From NCBI GenBank assembly GCA_963573305.1, contig OY754329.1, positions 18,629,200 to 18,693,199 of the forward strand: 64,000 nucleotides of DNA, written 5' to 3'. Source of the DNA: Pyrrhosoma nymphula (Eukaryota; Arthropoda; Insecta; Odonata; Coenagrionidae). Of this stretch, positions 1 through 12,590 are shown piece after piece (positions within the stretch are counted from its first letter, which is position 1; the number at the start of each line of letters is the position of its first letter). A program made the position numbers and the translations under genes. The notes beneath the pieces are model-generated. The model ran no database searches. It was given only the letters and a program-made list of their open reading frames with translations, and was not told where the DNA came from.

Positions 1-1320
1 GAATGTATGATAGGAGTGTATGATTTGCTCTATGGTCGTTTGAACTGAATGAATTGTGGCCAATGGCAGGCTGGGAAAGAATGACGGACCAAAGTGTAGC
101 CTGTTCTTTTTCGCCAAAATGACCCACTTATTGCGCCGTTCGTCCACAGATTATATGATCATTTCAGTCTTATTTTTGAAATTGTTTCCATTTTGTATTT
201 TTATAGATAAATCATCGTGGTACCGTGACAATTCCGCTACTAATAAATATGCTTTCGGCGTGTTAACTGCACAACTGATTAATTCAATATGGCCGATTGC
301 GCTTCTTAATATCTTCATTATTCCCCTTTGCATTCGCACTATATGGCTCTATATATTCTCTTCCATAAAATATGGGGCACGGATATGTTAGGGAATGAGG
401 TTGTTTTCTGATGCAGCTAAGCATGGTGTTTTTTTGCGATTGTCGAAAAGAAAGTTTTAATTGTAATATGATGGAATGTCTCGAAAATTTAATAGTGAAG
501 TCATTTCTGTTAGAACTGCGATCCACGTAGATTTTTTAAAAGTCTAATACTTCATTTTTTACTCGTACAAATACAACATTCCCCCTCCACAATAATGTTA
601 AAGATGGAGCAGTCGACTTATTGGCAGCGGTAGTTGCTAATTACATTATTAGACTCCCTCACTGCATCGGTACAGCTTACGGAAATATATACGAAGTAGG
701 GTAGTTTCAATTAAATAGAGTGAAAACAGTAAAACGTTTTTAGATGTATACCACTATGAATATCATACGTTTTCACTAATTGACGCCCGAAATGATTTCA
801 CGTAATTATTTTCGTTGAAATCAGAATCAGAGACTTTGATGTTCATGTGTATGAAGTTTCTCCACACTTCGCGTCAAGTTTGAGGAATGGGCTTAAAATT
901 AGAGAAGGGTATCATTGGCCACTTGGCACTGAAATGGAAAGCCTGAGTTAAATTTTGTGCAAAATGATCCAATCTACATGATTATAGTGCGAAAGATGCA
1001 AAGTTGAAGTAGTTTAAATGTTTATTTCGCGTGAATTTTTCCGTTTACTAATAATTCTTAATTTTTCCATGTATGTATTATCATCGTATCGTAGGAGCGA
1101 CTTCGTATTATCATCATATTGAGTGTAATGGTTGAATACAACTCACTGTTTTCGGCTCAATAACATGGAACTATTCCTCAACATTATCCCCAGTTATTAA
1201 TAGGAAATTATATTAACTGATCAATGAAAAGCAAAAACTCGTGAAATCCAAGCATCTAAAAACCGTTAAAAAAACAAGTAACGGTATGTAATTAGATTTA
1301 AACCCTGAGAAACTATCGAA
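1..1320. other. Anonymous AT-rich DNA
   Basis: No recognisable gene, RNA or transposon end. Only short chance open frames are present, none with a domain or motif that I recognise. Confidence 0.5.
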
Positions 1321-1329
1321 ACTTAAACA

Positions 1330-1395
1330 ACGCTGATAGTCCAGTGGTTAAGATGAGCGGCTGTGTGTGGAAAGGTTTCGATATCGTTGCCCTGT
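1330..1395 (+). repeat. Degenerate tRNA-like (SINE head) sequence
   Basis: An A-box-like segment (TAGTCCAGTGGTTAAG) is followed about 35 bases later by a weak B-box-like segment (GGTTTCGATATCG). The spacing is tRNA-like but the B box is poor. It may be an old SINE head or chance. Confidence 0.25.
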
Positions 1396-2899
1396 TACGG
1401 TATAATGTTTTACTCTTTTTTCCTAAGTTTTTATTGTTTTAATTTTTATATATTTTGTTACTTCAAAGAAAACTATTTTTAGGCAATTTTTAAAATGTAA
1501 ATAGAGGCGGGAGTAGAATTGTACCCCGTATACGCTCCGTTAACGCTCCAAGACGACGCTTCGTTTACTCTCCGGTGTTCCACTTTACGCTCCCCAGACT
1601 CTCCGTTCACCCTCCCTTGTGGCTTGGTCAACTCTTCCTTCACTCTCCGATAGGAGCTTCATTGACACCCCCTTCACGCTATCTTTTCGCCAGGGCAGCG
1701 TAGCTGTTCCACTTAATGTGGCCGACGGCGCATTTTCAATGACTTCTTAAATAACCTACCCGTTTGCTCAATGTATGTACACCCACATATTCTCGCCAAT
1801 AATCTGTGGGAAGGAGTGAACCCAAATATATGTATATTTCCTAAGGAGCTCACGGGAATGGCGCGAAAAATGCGAGTGAGTCTCTTGCGTTATTCTATCG
1901 TTCATCAATCTCGTTTTCGTCTGTTTGCTTTCGCCGTCGAAGGCGTGGCGTCCTCCCGTGGACATGAATGGAAGGGGGCGTAGTAATGTGGAAGGGCGTG
2001 GAAACAGGATTGGGAGGGGTAGGGGGGAATGGGGGAGAGAGGGATATCAAAGAGGGTTGAGAAGGGCAGCAGCTGTGTGACCTTCTGGAATCTGGAGGCG
2101 CGGCGGTCAGCGCAGCCGAGGAAGTAGAAGAGAAATCGAGTCTCGAAATGTACCGAGAGAGGGCACGCTTATAGAATGAGTAGGCGAGTCCATTCAGAAG
2201 AATGTCTGAGAACACACGTGGGCTGTGGTGGCCGTGAATTAATTCAAAGAGGCCGAAAACGTAAATATGTCAACTTTTTGTGGAAATGTGTATTTTTTTT
2301 TACGGCCAAAATACGTTATTTACTTCACATAATATGGATTATTTGTTGTTATGTCCGCAACTGTTATTTTTTATTAAACCTGTGGATGGCCTTTAAATCG
2401 TTTTAGTGATTTTAAAAATTATCGTGTGCTCTTTATGCTGAAAATACAAAAATTCTATTTTTATATTAAACTCATTTGAAGATTTCCGTTAATTTTCATT
2501 GATTTTGATAGTGTAATAATTGTTTTTTGTATTGATTCATTCTTTAAGATTCATTTTTTAAGGTGATTGAACTAATTAACCCTTCTAACATTAATCAATG
2601 AATTTCGATAATAATTCTTGAGTATGCTTTCTATGCGATGAGATATATCACTCGAGGAAGCATATCAGAGACTTTAAAAAAAACCACGGGTGTCATTGCT
2701 GTTGGAAATGAAAAGAAAAAATTAGGAACAAGTATTAGATGCCTTAAATTATCTTTTTCAGGCAAGTGTAACAATTAATGAGGAGACAAACCGTACTTTA
2801 AAAAATAAATTTTCACAAATGCCACCTTCCACCTCAGTGTATTTTGCTGTTTGAGGGGAAGCCCAAATACGTTGCTCTTCTAGGTTCATTGCGTTTCCC
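1396..2899. other. Anonymous DNA with a GC-richer patch
   Basis: No gene recognised. Roughly 1900-2170 is richer in G and C than its surroundings and contains GGGGA/GGGAG-rich runs, but the open frames there have no recognisable domain. Confidence 0.4.
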
Positions 2900-4609
2900 T
2901 TAAGGTGGTTTAAGCAAAAAGACAAGTTGATGAAATTATTTCTAGATTTTAAGAAAGCTTTCGACACGGTACCTCATAACAAACTTTTATACAAATTACA
3001 GTCATGCGGCCTAAACGAAACAGTAGTAAACTGGATACGCGACTTTCAGAGTGATCGTAAGCAAAAGGTAGTTCTTGACGGAATTAGCTCTGATGTAGTT
3101 AAAGTGACATCAGGTGTCCCGCAAGGAAGCGTGATCGGCCCCCTTTTGTTCATTATATACATAAATGATCTATGCTCTCGAATTAGCAGTAAAATACGTT
3201 TATTTGCTGACGACGCTGTCATCTATCGTGAAATTAGTGATCACTCTGACTTTGAAACTCTATCATCGGATTTAAACAACGTTCATGTGTGGAGCCAAGA
3301 GTGGGGACTCGAACTTAATCTGAGCAAATGCACGGCGGTATATTTCTTGCGGAGGTCGTCCAACTATTCCCATGTATATGCTGTGGATGGTGTTAACATA
3401 AAGGCGACAGATGAAGTGAAGTATCTCGGAGTTACGATAACTTCGGACCTATCGTGGGGAGCACATATAAGAAATATTTGTGGCAGAAGAAGAAGCTAGG
3501 ATTCGTCAAGCGTATTGTGGGAAGATTTTCGGATGAAAAAGTAAAAGAGAGGTGCTATTTCGCACTCGTCCGGCCACATCTTGAATATGCAGCGAGCATA
3601 TGGGATCCGGTGCAGAAAGACTTAGTCCGGGAACTTAATAAAATACAAAGGAAAGCTGCGTGATTCGTCAAAAACTGCTACGGGCGTACAGATAGCGTTA
3701 CACAGATGTTAAACGAATTAGGCTGGGAGCCGCTAGAGACTCAAGAGGCTGCGCGCTAGGCTTAGATTGCTTGAACAATTGAGAATAGATATCTTACAGA
3801 GCGACACGGAGAACATCATATTAGAACCCCACTATATTTCCAGGTCCGACAGAAACGATAAATTAAGAGAGATATTTTGCCGAACGGATAGGTATGGGAA
3901 TTCGTTTTTCCCCCGAACAATAAGGGACTGTAATAAATGCTAGGCGTAATTTCATTAGAGCGTTTCCTTTTTGTATGTAAACGGCTGGTGTCCTAACAAC
4001 CCCTGCCACACGCCTATTGAAGCGGCTTGCGGGGTAGTATGTAGATGTAGATGTAGATGAAGCGAGATAGTTCCCTAGTCATAATGGAGACCATATTCAA
4101 ATTTTATTTTTTTATTTCAGCGTCTGTAAGAAGTATGAAATAAATATTGTAATATTAATGGCGCAAAGATATAGTTATACATGATCAAAATTCGCAGTAA
4201 TTAAAAGAATAAAGCTACATAAGTCTTTTACTTGACTCATTTTTTCCGCCGTACGGCTGAATACCCTTCAAAACAGCAGGTTTTTTTGCGATTCTGTCAA
4301 AATTACTGTGGTGAGTAATAGATCATATTTTATAAATAGTTGAGATAACATACAATCTACACACCGTTAGTTTTTTTATTAAATCTAGGTGCTAGAAATT
4401 CCTAATTTTTTTAATATTCTCCCTCTGGAGCGCACAGCCATAATCTATCCCATGTAAAACAGCTTATATTTTTATGGAAATTGCTCGAAAAGTAGTTCGG
4501 CAAGGGGTTGATATTTTTATAACATTGGAAAGATGAGAGTTTTTTTCTTTAATATGAGGCCAAATTCATCAAATTCTGGTGAAGTGATTTTTCGCTTAAA
4601 CTGCCTTAA
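2900..4609. mobile_element. TTAA-flanked MITE, copy 1, split by a LINE
   Basis: The left end at 2900 reads TTAAGGTGGTTTAAGC, and the element resumes at 4060 with AGCGAGATAG. From there to 4609 it matches two other copies, at 24253-24811 and 44826-45389. The right end (CGCTTAAACTGCCTTAA) is an inverted version of the left end, and TTAA occurs at both tips, as in TTAA-targeting transposons such as piggyBac. A LINE lies between the left tip and the body, with AAGC on both sides as a possible short target duplication. There is no convincing coding capacity, so this is probably a non-autonomous DNA transposon. Confidence 0.7.
2915..4059 (+). pseudogene. 5'-truncated CR1/Jockey-type LINE (family 1, copy A)
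   Basis: This encodes the end of a non-LTR reverse transcriptase. The frame from 2915 shows FLDFKKAFDT (motif A), SGVPQGSVIGPLLF (motif B) and the catalytic FADD box, then a shift near 3480 into a frame with VRPHLEYAASIWDP. A stop at about 3661 falls where the sister copies have arginine, and another frameshift follows near 3740. It is therefore dead. The 3' untranslated region ends at (GTAGAT)n near 4058. The endonuclease and the N-terminal part of the RT are missing, the usual 5' truncation from incomplete target-primed reverse transcription. The clade (CR1 or Jockey superfamily) is inferred from motifs only. Confidence 0.85.
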
Positions 4610-5077
4610 ATGCGGGTCATTTAGTATTTTTTATTGTAGTTATTTCACGAGTTTGTTTTTTTATATGCGTATGTCGCGTGAGTGACTGTTTTTGAAAGTC
4701 TGAAAGCAAGGAGTACCTGCCTAAGTCTTCTTGAAGAATGGGTGCTTTCCGAACGTACCTACGGGTGGAAACTCTCCCAAATGTAGTACACGGGGTAGTA
4801 AAGAAGCCTTGGAGGGGAGAAAACGGCGCTCCCTGCATGGCAACCCGCCGAGGAAGATGCATGACACGTCCTTGGTAGTCACGGTTACAAAAATGTTATG
4901 AAACCTACGTTCTCGAAAAATGTCTGAATTCAAAGGTGGACGATCATTGTTTTGAGAATACGTTGGTTTGTTTTCGTATCACTCCCGATTACACGGTACT
5001 GGTCCTGGCCTTTTTTTAAGGATTTTGCGATTTTTCTTTCCTATATGGTTGGTATTAGCTTTACACACAAGCTTTTT
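4610..5077. other. Anonymous DNA
   Basis: No gene or repeat end recognised between the MITE and the Penelope foldback. Confidence 0.4.
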
Positions 5078-5485
5078 TAGCTACAGTTTCGCCGTGCTAT
5101 TCTGCCGGCTTCGTCAGGCATTCTAAATCAACAATGAAAAATAAATAAACAAACTTAAGCGGTTATTATGTACAATATACGTATGTTTTTATGTTTAGAA
5201 GGTTACAGTATTGACATCAAAAGGGCGAAAATTTTACGTAAAGAAATTAGCTACCATCCACGGATCTTCAGGGAAGCCATTGAAATAGAAAAAAAACCAA
5301 ACAACCTAAGCGGAGAAGATGGCTACAAACTTCCTTATACGTGGAAAAGACTTTTGAAAAACTCAAGTATTAATTAATCATGCTGTACATAATATCCGCT
5401 TAAGTTTGTTTATTTATTTTTCATTGTTGATTTACAATGCCTGACGAAGCCGGCAGAATAGCACGGCGAAACCGTTGCTAAAAAC
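5078..5485 (+). mobile_element. Penelope-like element 3' end with inverted partial copy
   Basis: Arms of about 100 bases (5078-5176 and 5383-5485) are inverted copies of each other and flank a Penelope coding remnant. The right arm follows the stop codon and is the element's 3' untranslated region. It contains CTGACGA, one A, a GCCG/CGGC stem, and GAAAC. The left arm is the same sequence inverted. This is an insertion with an inverted partial copy at its 5' side, a known feature of Penelope-like insertions. Confidence 0.75.
5200..5377 (+). pseudogene. Penelope-like element GIY-YIG endonuclease, C-terminal fragment
   Basis: About 58 codons before a TAA stop. The motifs SYHPRIFREAIEIEK and EDGYKLPYTWKRLL are typical of the last part of the GIY-YIG endonuclease that ends Penelope-like element polymerases. 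In the family this domain nicks the target DNA so the reverse transcriptase can prime. The reverse transcriptase and the GIY-YIG active site itself are missing, so the fragment cannot function. It sits in the loop of the flanking inverted repeat, directly upstream of the 3' untranslated arm. Confidence 0.8.
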
Positions 5486-6252
5486 GTTTAGTTTAATCGC
5501 AGAAATCCAAAAGAAACTTACCAAAATTAAAATGAACTGCGAAAATCTACGAAAAAAAGTTTACACACAAGCCCATTGCCCCATTGATGCATCTTTTAAG
5601 TGCTGAATGGTGAAATTAGAATTTTTTATCAGCTAGCATTCATCCGAGGCGTCGAAAACCCCAGCGATATGAAAGCGTCTTTTCTGGCGTATTATCCACC
5701 CTCCATCCTAGATCTCCTAAGGGACCATTCAAGTATTACGCTAGGTGATTTTGACAACTTTTTGATCCCCCTCCTCCCCCATCTAAGACAACGTAAGATT
5801 TCATGAACCCCTCCCCTCCCGGTAAGTTGTCTTACATTTTTGGATCCATCCACAAAGATAATAATATATGGGTGATTTCATGTCCAAGTGTGCAATAATT
5901 GACCTTACTGCCGCCGGTTTTAAAAATTTTTTTACAAATCCATTTTGAGAAACGTAGAAATATGAATTTTTAGTCAGATATCGATAACTATTTTCGACAT
6001 TTCGCGATTCACAGTAGGCGCGACTCGCAAAACACTAGATCTTCTCAAATGCGATGTCTCCAAACTAATGAACGCAAGGAATTGATAATACCTTTTTCTA
6101 TAGTCTAGCATAAATTCAGGCGTATCTACTTCCGCAGAGGTTATCTTACAAAGTAAGATTTTTCGTCCGACGATAATTTGATATTTTGATAAAAATACGA
6201 TCTCGGAAGTAACTTAACTCTTATGTAAGATTGTCTCGGAACATATATGTAA
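5486..6252. other. Anonymous DNA
   Basis: Short open frames only. The phrase AAGACAACGTAAGA occurs at about 5784 and again at 6785, on either side of the MITE, so the two flanks share a short repeat. Confidence 0.35.
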
Positions 6253-6783
6253 AGCCCGTTTCACACGGTACTTGATCCAGCACAAGGTCGAGGATACTCG
6301 CTAGAATGATAGCTTTCCAGTACTGTATGATATAGAACCAGCATGCTGGCTAACAAGCATGATGGCTATTATTCTCGCTGGGCTACTTGATTTCGTAATT
6401 GATGCGGTAGTAGTTTGCTACTAGCTCCCAGTAGGACCTAGTAGCCGTCGACCAATCATGTTCACTTTTACAGTCGCAGTTCGATCTTCACTTTTTTTAA
6501 ATCGGCGCCTCACTTTTATCGCGGTTGTTACGCTCTCTTTGGCGGTGAAAATGTCGCGACAACCCCTGCTATTACTGCAGCAGCCAAAAGTCTCCTTCTT
6601 TCATGGAAATTTTCCATTTTCTTATAACAGTAAGCGACAGTACCGCTTAATCGCAAGCATAAGTTCAATGGTCGTGTGAAACCTTCTATCACGGTTTCTA
6701 TCATACTGGGCTCCGTCCTCAATATCAAGTACCAGCTAGCATACTAGGTCTTGTGCTGGGTCAAGCATCATGTGAAATGGGCT
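6253..6783. mobile_element. PIF/Harbinger-like MITE
   Basis: The terminal inverted repeats begin AGCCCGTTTCACACGG (left) and AGCCCATTTCACATGA (right, complemented), and both continue into a region with CAGCACAAG. TAA lies immediately outside each end (6250-6252 and 6784-6786), matching the 3-base TWA target duplication of PIF/Harbinger transposons. At 531 bases with no transposase it is non-autonomous. Confidence 0.75.
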
Positions 6784-6929
6784 TAAGACAACGTAAGAAA
6801 AGCTCAACCCCCCTCCATCCTCAAAATGTCTTACATAATATGTACTTGAACGGCCCCTAATAGCGAGAGAGCATTATGTAGGATGTCAAACGAACCCCTC
6901 AGCTCAGCAATTTCGAATGCCAACGGAGT

Positions 6930-7110
6930 GAGGAGGTCCAGTTAGTTGTCCGGTCGTCTCACGGACGTTGTCGGGGAGTGGCGAGTAAGGGCGCGGCGGG
7001 AGATGCGTGGGCGCCCGCCGACTACCCCGGGAGCCATAGCATCGACGGGTTAGCGCCAGCAGGCCTGGCCGGCCCCGCCGACGGCGTCTCTGGGACCTCC
7101 GAAACCAAAA
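6930..7110. other. CpG-rich island, function unknown
   Basis: A sharply GC- and CpG-rich block inside AT-rich DNA, with an open plus-strand frame of 68 codons (6978-7184). I recognise no domain. It could be a piece of a GC-rich exon, a promoter or a repeat head. Confidence 0.3.
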
Positions 7111-7129
7111 CGCGCTTCATAACAAGGCG

Positions 7130-8218
7130 AAACTCGCTACAGCCTATGCCTTGTAATGCATGTGAAATAATCAATATACTCTAAATGTCTACAGCAGAGC
7201 CTATGTGGCTTTTATCTTGCTATTCTATGTAGTTATCTAATCATACTAAAAAAAACGGTAAGTAATATTTAATCAGTAGTAATGCAGTATATGAGCTTTT
7301 AATATCGATGTTAGCAGTTGAGTTTCAAATTTAGAAATAAGTACATTTGTTACCTCTTGGTTTTCAATTGGCCAATTATATCTGTTTAACATATAGTACA
7401 TTTCTCCATTATCCATTTCCGTTATCCATCCATTTCTCCATTATCTCCATATAGCAGGTAGTGTCTGCGACCCTATTATTGGGTGCTACTTGCGTAAAGC
7501 ATCCTGTTGTGAGTGGGGAATAAGTATGAGTTAAATTGAATGGAAGAAATTAAACGAAGGAAATTAATTTTTATATTGCTTGCGTACTGATATAGTAGGA
7601 GCTGATGGGGCTTTGCTTGGGGCTTCTGTCTCTCCAGAAATTTTCTGGACTGTTCCGTGGAAGACCTTCTGAGCTTCTTCGATTCGGAATTCGATGCTAT
7701 TTAATCATCTAGCCTTTTTCTTTAGGTATTTACTTTCTTAATTTTGTAGGTATTTAAATATTGTCTCTGGAATACGCAACTATTTCAATATTTCTCAACT
7801 CCAATGTCTCATTTTTTAAAAACTTTATTAATTCAGTTTTTTTCGTGGCATTGCCTCGAAGAAAAATCTTAAGTGCTTTTAAATGAATCCTCATAAAAAC
7901 TCCTCTCAACAATTTATGTCGAGCTACACTAATTCTTCACTGGAGGCGACCTGTTATTTTATACCCATACATATTGAGCGTCCTTCTACTTTTGAATGAA
8001 GACGTCATTAATCCCAAGTTGGCCATTTATTTTTCTCCCTCAACGTTCCTCTTTCGAATGACCAAAAACTCGGTCAGATATTTCAATACTTTCGGTGATA
8101 TAAATATAATATTTGGTGTAATCGATTCCGTTGCATTGCCGTCAGCCATAGTTACCCCCCCATCCGTACCGATTAATGATACGTTTCGGGTCAAAAATTA
8201 AACGTAAAAGGAAACTTC
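7130..8218. other. Anonymous AT-rich DNA
   Basis: No gene recognised. A segment around 8040-8200 (TTTCGAATGAC, later GTACCGATTAAT) loosely resembles 8555-8690, on the other side of a LINE tail, suggesting an old duplicated repeat. Confidence 0.3.
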
Positions 8219-8520
8219 GTCTACATCTACGAAGTACCGTGCAAGCCACCACTACGGTGTGTGGCACCGGGTGATTCCACACGAAGCATGCAGCACTCGT
8301 TCCAGTACAAATCAGGACCTCGCACGTTCCCCCGGTCGCTAGTCGCAGGCCAAAAAGCAGTCAGGAGAACAGTACGCAGTAAAACTAGAAACTGGAAGAG
8401 TGCTAGGTAAAAGAACTCGCAGTACACTGCTAAAGAGACATCTAGTGGTTAATATTATCTATTAATACTAATAATTTATGAGTGCTACGAAATACTACTT
8501 CATGCAGAGAACAAAATAAA
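8219..8520 (-). mobile_element. LINE 3' end (family 3), minus strand
   Basis: Starts with CTACATCTACGAAGTACCGTGC, the complement of the TAGATGTAG-type LINE tail, and matches the plus-strand copy ending at 12590. It is mostly 3' untranslated region, with ATTAATACTAATAATTTAT near its upstream part. No intact coding sequence remains. Confidence 0.65.
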
Positions 8521-9015
8521 CTTAATTAAACGGCAGTTGCTCTAAAAGCCTTCATCTTTCGAATGACACGTGGCCCGTTACATTATATTTTATGCTTTCC
8601 AAATTATAAAATGTTTGATGTACACAATTTTGTTTCCTCGCCGCCAAAGCCATGGGCACTCCCCATCTGTACCGGATTAATAGAAGTTTCACGTCGAAAT
8701 CAGTCGAACATATGGAACAATGTCTTGGCCAACGCAAAATTCGCGACGATCTTCACTCTCAAGAAAAAAAACGCGCTCGGTTTGGCGATAGCTGATTTCC
8801 CGCGCCGGGCTTTTCTCATCATCCCCAAGGACTTCTCGAGAAAAAGGCGCCAAACGATCTTGGATCGCTCTGCACGATAGTTGCATTCACAAATGAACGA
8901 CGGCTCTTTTTACCTGAGGTGCTGTTGCTAAGGCTCTAAATCGTCACCTCGTTGCCGGGCGCGAGTTAGAACTCCCTTGAAACCCTTCCCTTTCGCGTTC
9001 CCGTGACGACTCTTA
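8521..9015. other. Anonymous DNA
   Basis: Open frames on both strands around 8563-8880 overlap each other and show no recognisable domain. The GC content is somewhat higher than in neighbouring DNA. Confidence 0.3.
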
Positions 9016-10207
9016 AGGCCGTTTTACACGGTACATTTTTTTGTACAATCTATCGTGCGAACACATGTATCAGGAAATTGTTCCGTGTAAAGCGGCAAAT
9101 TGTGCGAATGCTTGTGCGAATGTATGAATGACTGAACGGAAAATAGAACCTGTTCCTATTCCATTCAGACAATCATACAATTTCGATCTGGTTTTATTCA
9201 ACAGATGGCGCAGATATGACGAAAACTATGGTGCCTGTGTTACGATTGAAAATAAAGTTGTTTATAAAAAGCATTAACACTTTCCCGTCGAATAATACAA
9301 GTAACTATTATACTGTGTATATAATCTTTAATGAGTAAACTCTTCTCGGGCTCTCCACCGGTTTAAACTATTCATAATTGTCGACGTTTCGAGAGACGAC
9401 TCGTCACTCATTCTCAAGGTAATAATTAATTACGTTGACAATTGCTCAAATGTTTACATCGTCATTTTGTCGTGTTATTTGGTGTTCCGGTTTTTCAGTG
9501 TAATCGCGATCTTTGGGTTAAAAATTATTCTATTCCCCCAAATTTATGACTGTTCGCGTCCTCTAGTGAGTTCTTGATATCCCGCGTGATATAATGATAA
9601 TCATTTTATTTCTGCTGGTTAGCAAGTACCTGACGAAATCGTAAAAAAATACATTAAAACATTGGTACAAATACAAGGGAGGGAAATTTGGAGGGACTAA
9701 AGAAACGTGTGCCGTGTTCGGCTGTACCACTTGATAATAACACTGTCACACACACAAAATAAACCTACGAAATGAGTCTATCAAGAGTGGAGATCCAGCG
9801 AGAATCTTCAATGACTTGTCGCACTAAAATCCAGGAGAGAAAAAACGAAACGATGCAAAGGTTGAATATAAAGCCAGAGAGAAGAGTCCAAGAGAGCTTT
9901 TTCTGAACCGGGAGAATTATCAGTAGGCAGATGGTCGAGTCGAGGTTCCGAATTTCAGGTGAACAGCTTTTCAAGGTGTCAAATACGTGAGTGAAACATA
10001 AACATGATAAACATAACACTCGCGAATTCCGATCGATTTCTACCGCTAAATTGCACGGAAAATTGTGCGTTTGCACTCATCGTGTAAGGCGTCTGATTCA
10101 GTCGTTCAGTCTGATTCAGTCGTTTGTACAATATTTTCTTGCACACTTGACTGTACATGCGTTCGCACGATAGATTGTACAAATAAATGTACCGTGTAAA
10201 ACGGCCT
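9016..10207. mobile_element. Long-TIR DNA transposon, probably Harbinger-like
   Basis: The ends are long inverted repeats, AGGCCGTTTTACACGG followed by about 45 more matching bases (TTTGTACAATCTATCGTGCG region). Outside are TTA on the left and CTA on the right, an imperfect TWA-like pair. The interior of roughly 1.1 kb shows no recognisable transposase. A Penelope-tail-like segment (TCTCGAAACGTCGAC, complement) lies at about 9370-9420. The tip resembles the MITE at 6253. Confidence 0.65.
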
Positions 10208-11740
10208 CTACGGCCGGGCTCTGCCCCCCTTCCCCTTCCCAGCTCCCACAGCGGTGAAAAGAATGCCTACTACAAGGATAGGAGGAAGATAATGCTCCTC
10301 TCATAGACCAATAAGGGCGCCTCACAAAACCGCGGTCAAGCCACTCAGCTGGTAGGCTAAATGAAATATTGTACTCGAGGGGGAGGCCTTTACGCGACGA
10401 GCGCAATACCCTGCGATCACGCTGGTGAGTGGATCTGCAATAAAACGGGATAGGTGCTCACGGCGCGCAGGAAGTATAACGACTCGCATTTGGCTGGAAA
10501 CATGGACAATTATTTGCCTTGCACAAATAGACACACACAAATATACCCTCTTACCTACTAATGAAGAATGAATGGCTGATGATTAGTGAGACACGAATGA
10601 AAAACAAAGAAAAATACACGTTAGAACTAAATGATCTAAATCTAATGAATTGTTCACGTAACATGAGTGACACAGAAATAATGAAAATGTACCCTTATCT
10701 ACACTTTTTACAAGTTCCTCGTCCTTTCCTTTCTTTATGACTTTAAGAACTGTTAATAGGACGGGAGGTAAATGATACAGATAACGGAATTAACTTCCGG
10801 AAAAACCCTTTTTGGTTCGTAGTTCCGCGTGGTTGAGTCAACGGGATAACTTTGACAGAGGGAATTCTGTTTCTCACTCCACACTCGACCCTAGGTGAGA
10901 TGATTGAGAATGTAATTTGGGAAGCACTGAACCGTTCGTCGGTATGGCAAAGGGAGGTGATTCGTGGTCAAATACTTATATATTTAAAATACTAGTGAGG
11001 TGAGCTGGCCATTGGAGTCAGCTTGTAGACATGTGGTGTCGCCTCCACCCTTGTGTGACTACGTGTTGTCCATGAGGCTCGGTCCGGGCTGCTTCACTGT
11101 TGATGGTAATATTTTTTTCATCTGAAATTTTTAAATATCGGGAATCAAAATCGAGTTTTTTAAATCTGATGTAATGCAGTGCTAATTAATAATTTCAAAT
11201 AATAAATCTCAATCTCTGTTTAGCTAAACAAAATCACTAATTTAATATATTTCGATCTTAGGTTACGGGAAAAATTCATAGTACCTCACGAGTCTTATGT
11301 CAACTCAGCGGATATCATGTTATCCCCAAAATAATCCTGTAGCGGAAGAAACTAATCAAGAGAGATTAACTTTGGAACGGGCAGGCTCCAGAGATCTCTC
11401 TTTCCGCGCACCAGTCAATGCTATAATTGGAGCAGACCGAGACAGTAATTCCGTTTTTGAGTTGATGAAAGCAGCGAAGTCCAGAAGCATTTTGCCATGC
11501 TCATTACAAACACCTTATCCAAAAGTTCGTATAACGTTTCAAATTACCTTTTTAAGTTTATTTTTATATTATGTCAAGTATGAATTTTAGGTGTATATTC
11601 GCGAATAATATGTAATCAGCTACCATTCAGTCCATCATTATGTTTTTGGTATTAGCTAGGAATGCATTAGATTTTCGAGATTCAGAGTTTAGATTTCACT
11701 TAACAATATCCAAATATCGGTGGATATGGCGGAAAAATTG
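10208..11740. other. Anonymous DNA
   Basis: No gene recognised. The ORF-sized stretches near 10116-10540 on the minus strand and 11297-11590 on the plus strand have no motif I can name. Confidence 0.35.
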
Positions 11741-11812
11741 CCATCCGGAATCGAACCGCGGACCTTTGCCTTGCCGGGCCAATTCGCAGACCACTACGCT
11801 ACCCAGGCTTTT
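11741..11812 (-). repeat. tRNA-derived SINE head
   Basis: On the minus strand an A box (TAGCGTAGTGG) and a perfect B box (GGTTCGATTCC) sit about 35 bases apart, giving a pol III internal promoter. The flanks do not form a proper acceptor stem and there is no tRNA 3' end, so this is a SINE head and not a working tRNA gene. Confidence 0.7.
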
Positions 11813-11957
11813 TAATGAGGAAATGTCCAGCTTTTACTACATTTTTTATATACCTGGATGTCATATATTAATATAAACCTTACTTGAAAACGCCTTCAGT
11901 TTTTCGGAATCACATATATTTATTTTACTTTAGTTGACTGAAAATTTAGTAGCGTTT

Positions 11958-12590
11958 GAAAAGGAGGGTAGAGGGAGAAATATATATTAGATCTTTCGCG
12001 CAAGTTCGAAGTAGACAATTTTTTGCCGGACGTTCAGCATATTTTGCTAGAGCCAACTTACTACGGTAGAAGCGATCACAGGAATAAGATAAAGGAAATT
12101 GACTGCAGAACCGATAGATTAAAAATGTCATTTTTCCACGTACAATAAGGGATCATAATCGTTGCGATGGATCAATCATATGAAACTCCCACCCTCAATA
12201 GGTAGAGTAGAATTTTCACTTATGTTTAATAGCATAGCATCATTACTAACACTTCACACCGCTTGATATGTCCGGCATTATTTTATTTTGTTCTCTGCAT
12301 GAAGTAGTATCTCGTAGTATTCATAAATTAATAGTATTAGTGATATTAACGACTAGATGTGTCTAAAACATTGTTCTGCATGTTTGCATGTTCATTTACG
12401 TATCACTCTCCCAGTTTCCGGTTGGACTGCGCACTGTTCTCCTGACTGATTTTGGCCTGCGCCTAGCGGCTGGGGGGACGTGCGAGGTCCCGATTTGTGC
12501 TGGGACGAGAGCTGCATGCCTGGTGTGGAATCACCCCGTGCCACACACCCTAGTGGTGGCTTGCACGGTACTTCGTAGGTGTAGATGTAG
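11958..12590 (+). pseudogene. LINE 3' end (family 3), plus strand
   Basis: The frame around 12040-12150 encodes YYGRSDHRNKIKEIDCRTDR and MSFF, the C-terminal tail of a LINE polyprotein related to family 2, ending in a degraded TVRxH-type segment. A 3' untranslated region of about 440 bases follows, ending GGTGTAGATGTAG at 12590. The coding part is frameshifted and truncated. Confidence 0.7.

Noticed and set aside
1771..2215. Overlapping frames on both strands
   Set aside because: Mutually antisense, low complexity, no domain.
8563..8886. Overlapping plus and minus frames of about 100 and 65 codons
   Set aside because: They are antisense to each other in GC-richer DNA and carry no known motif.
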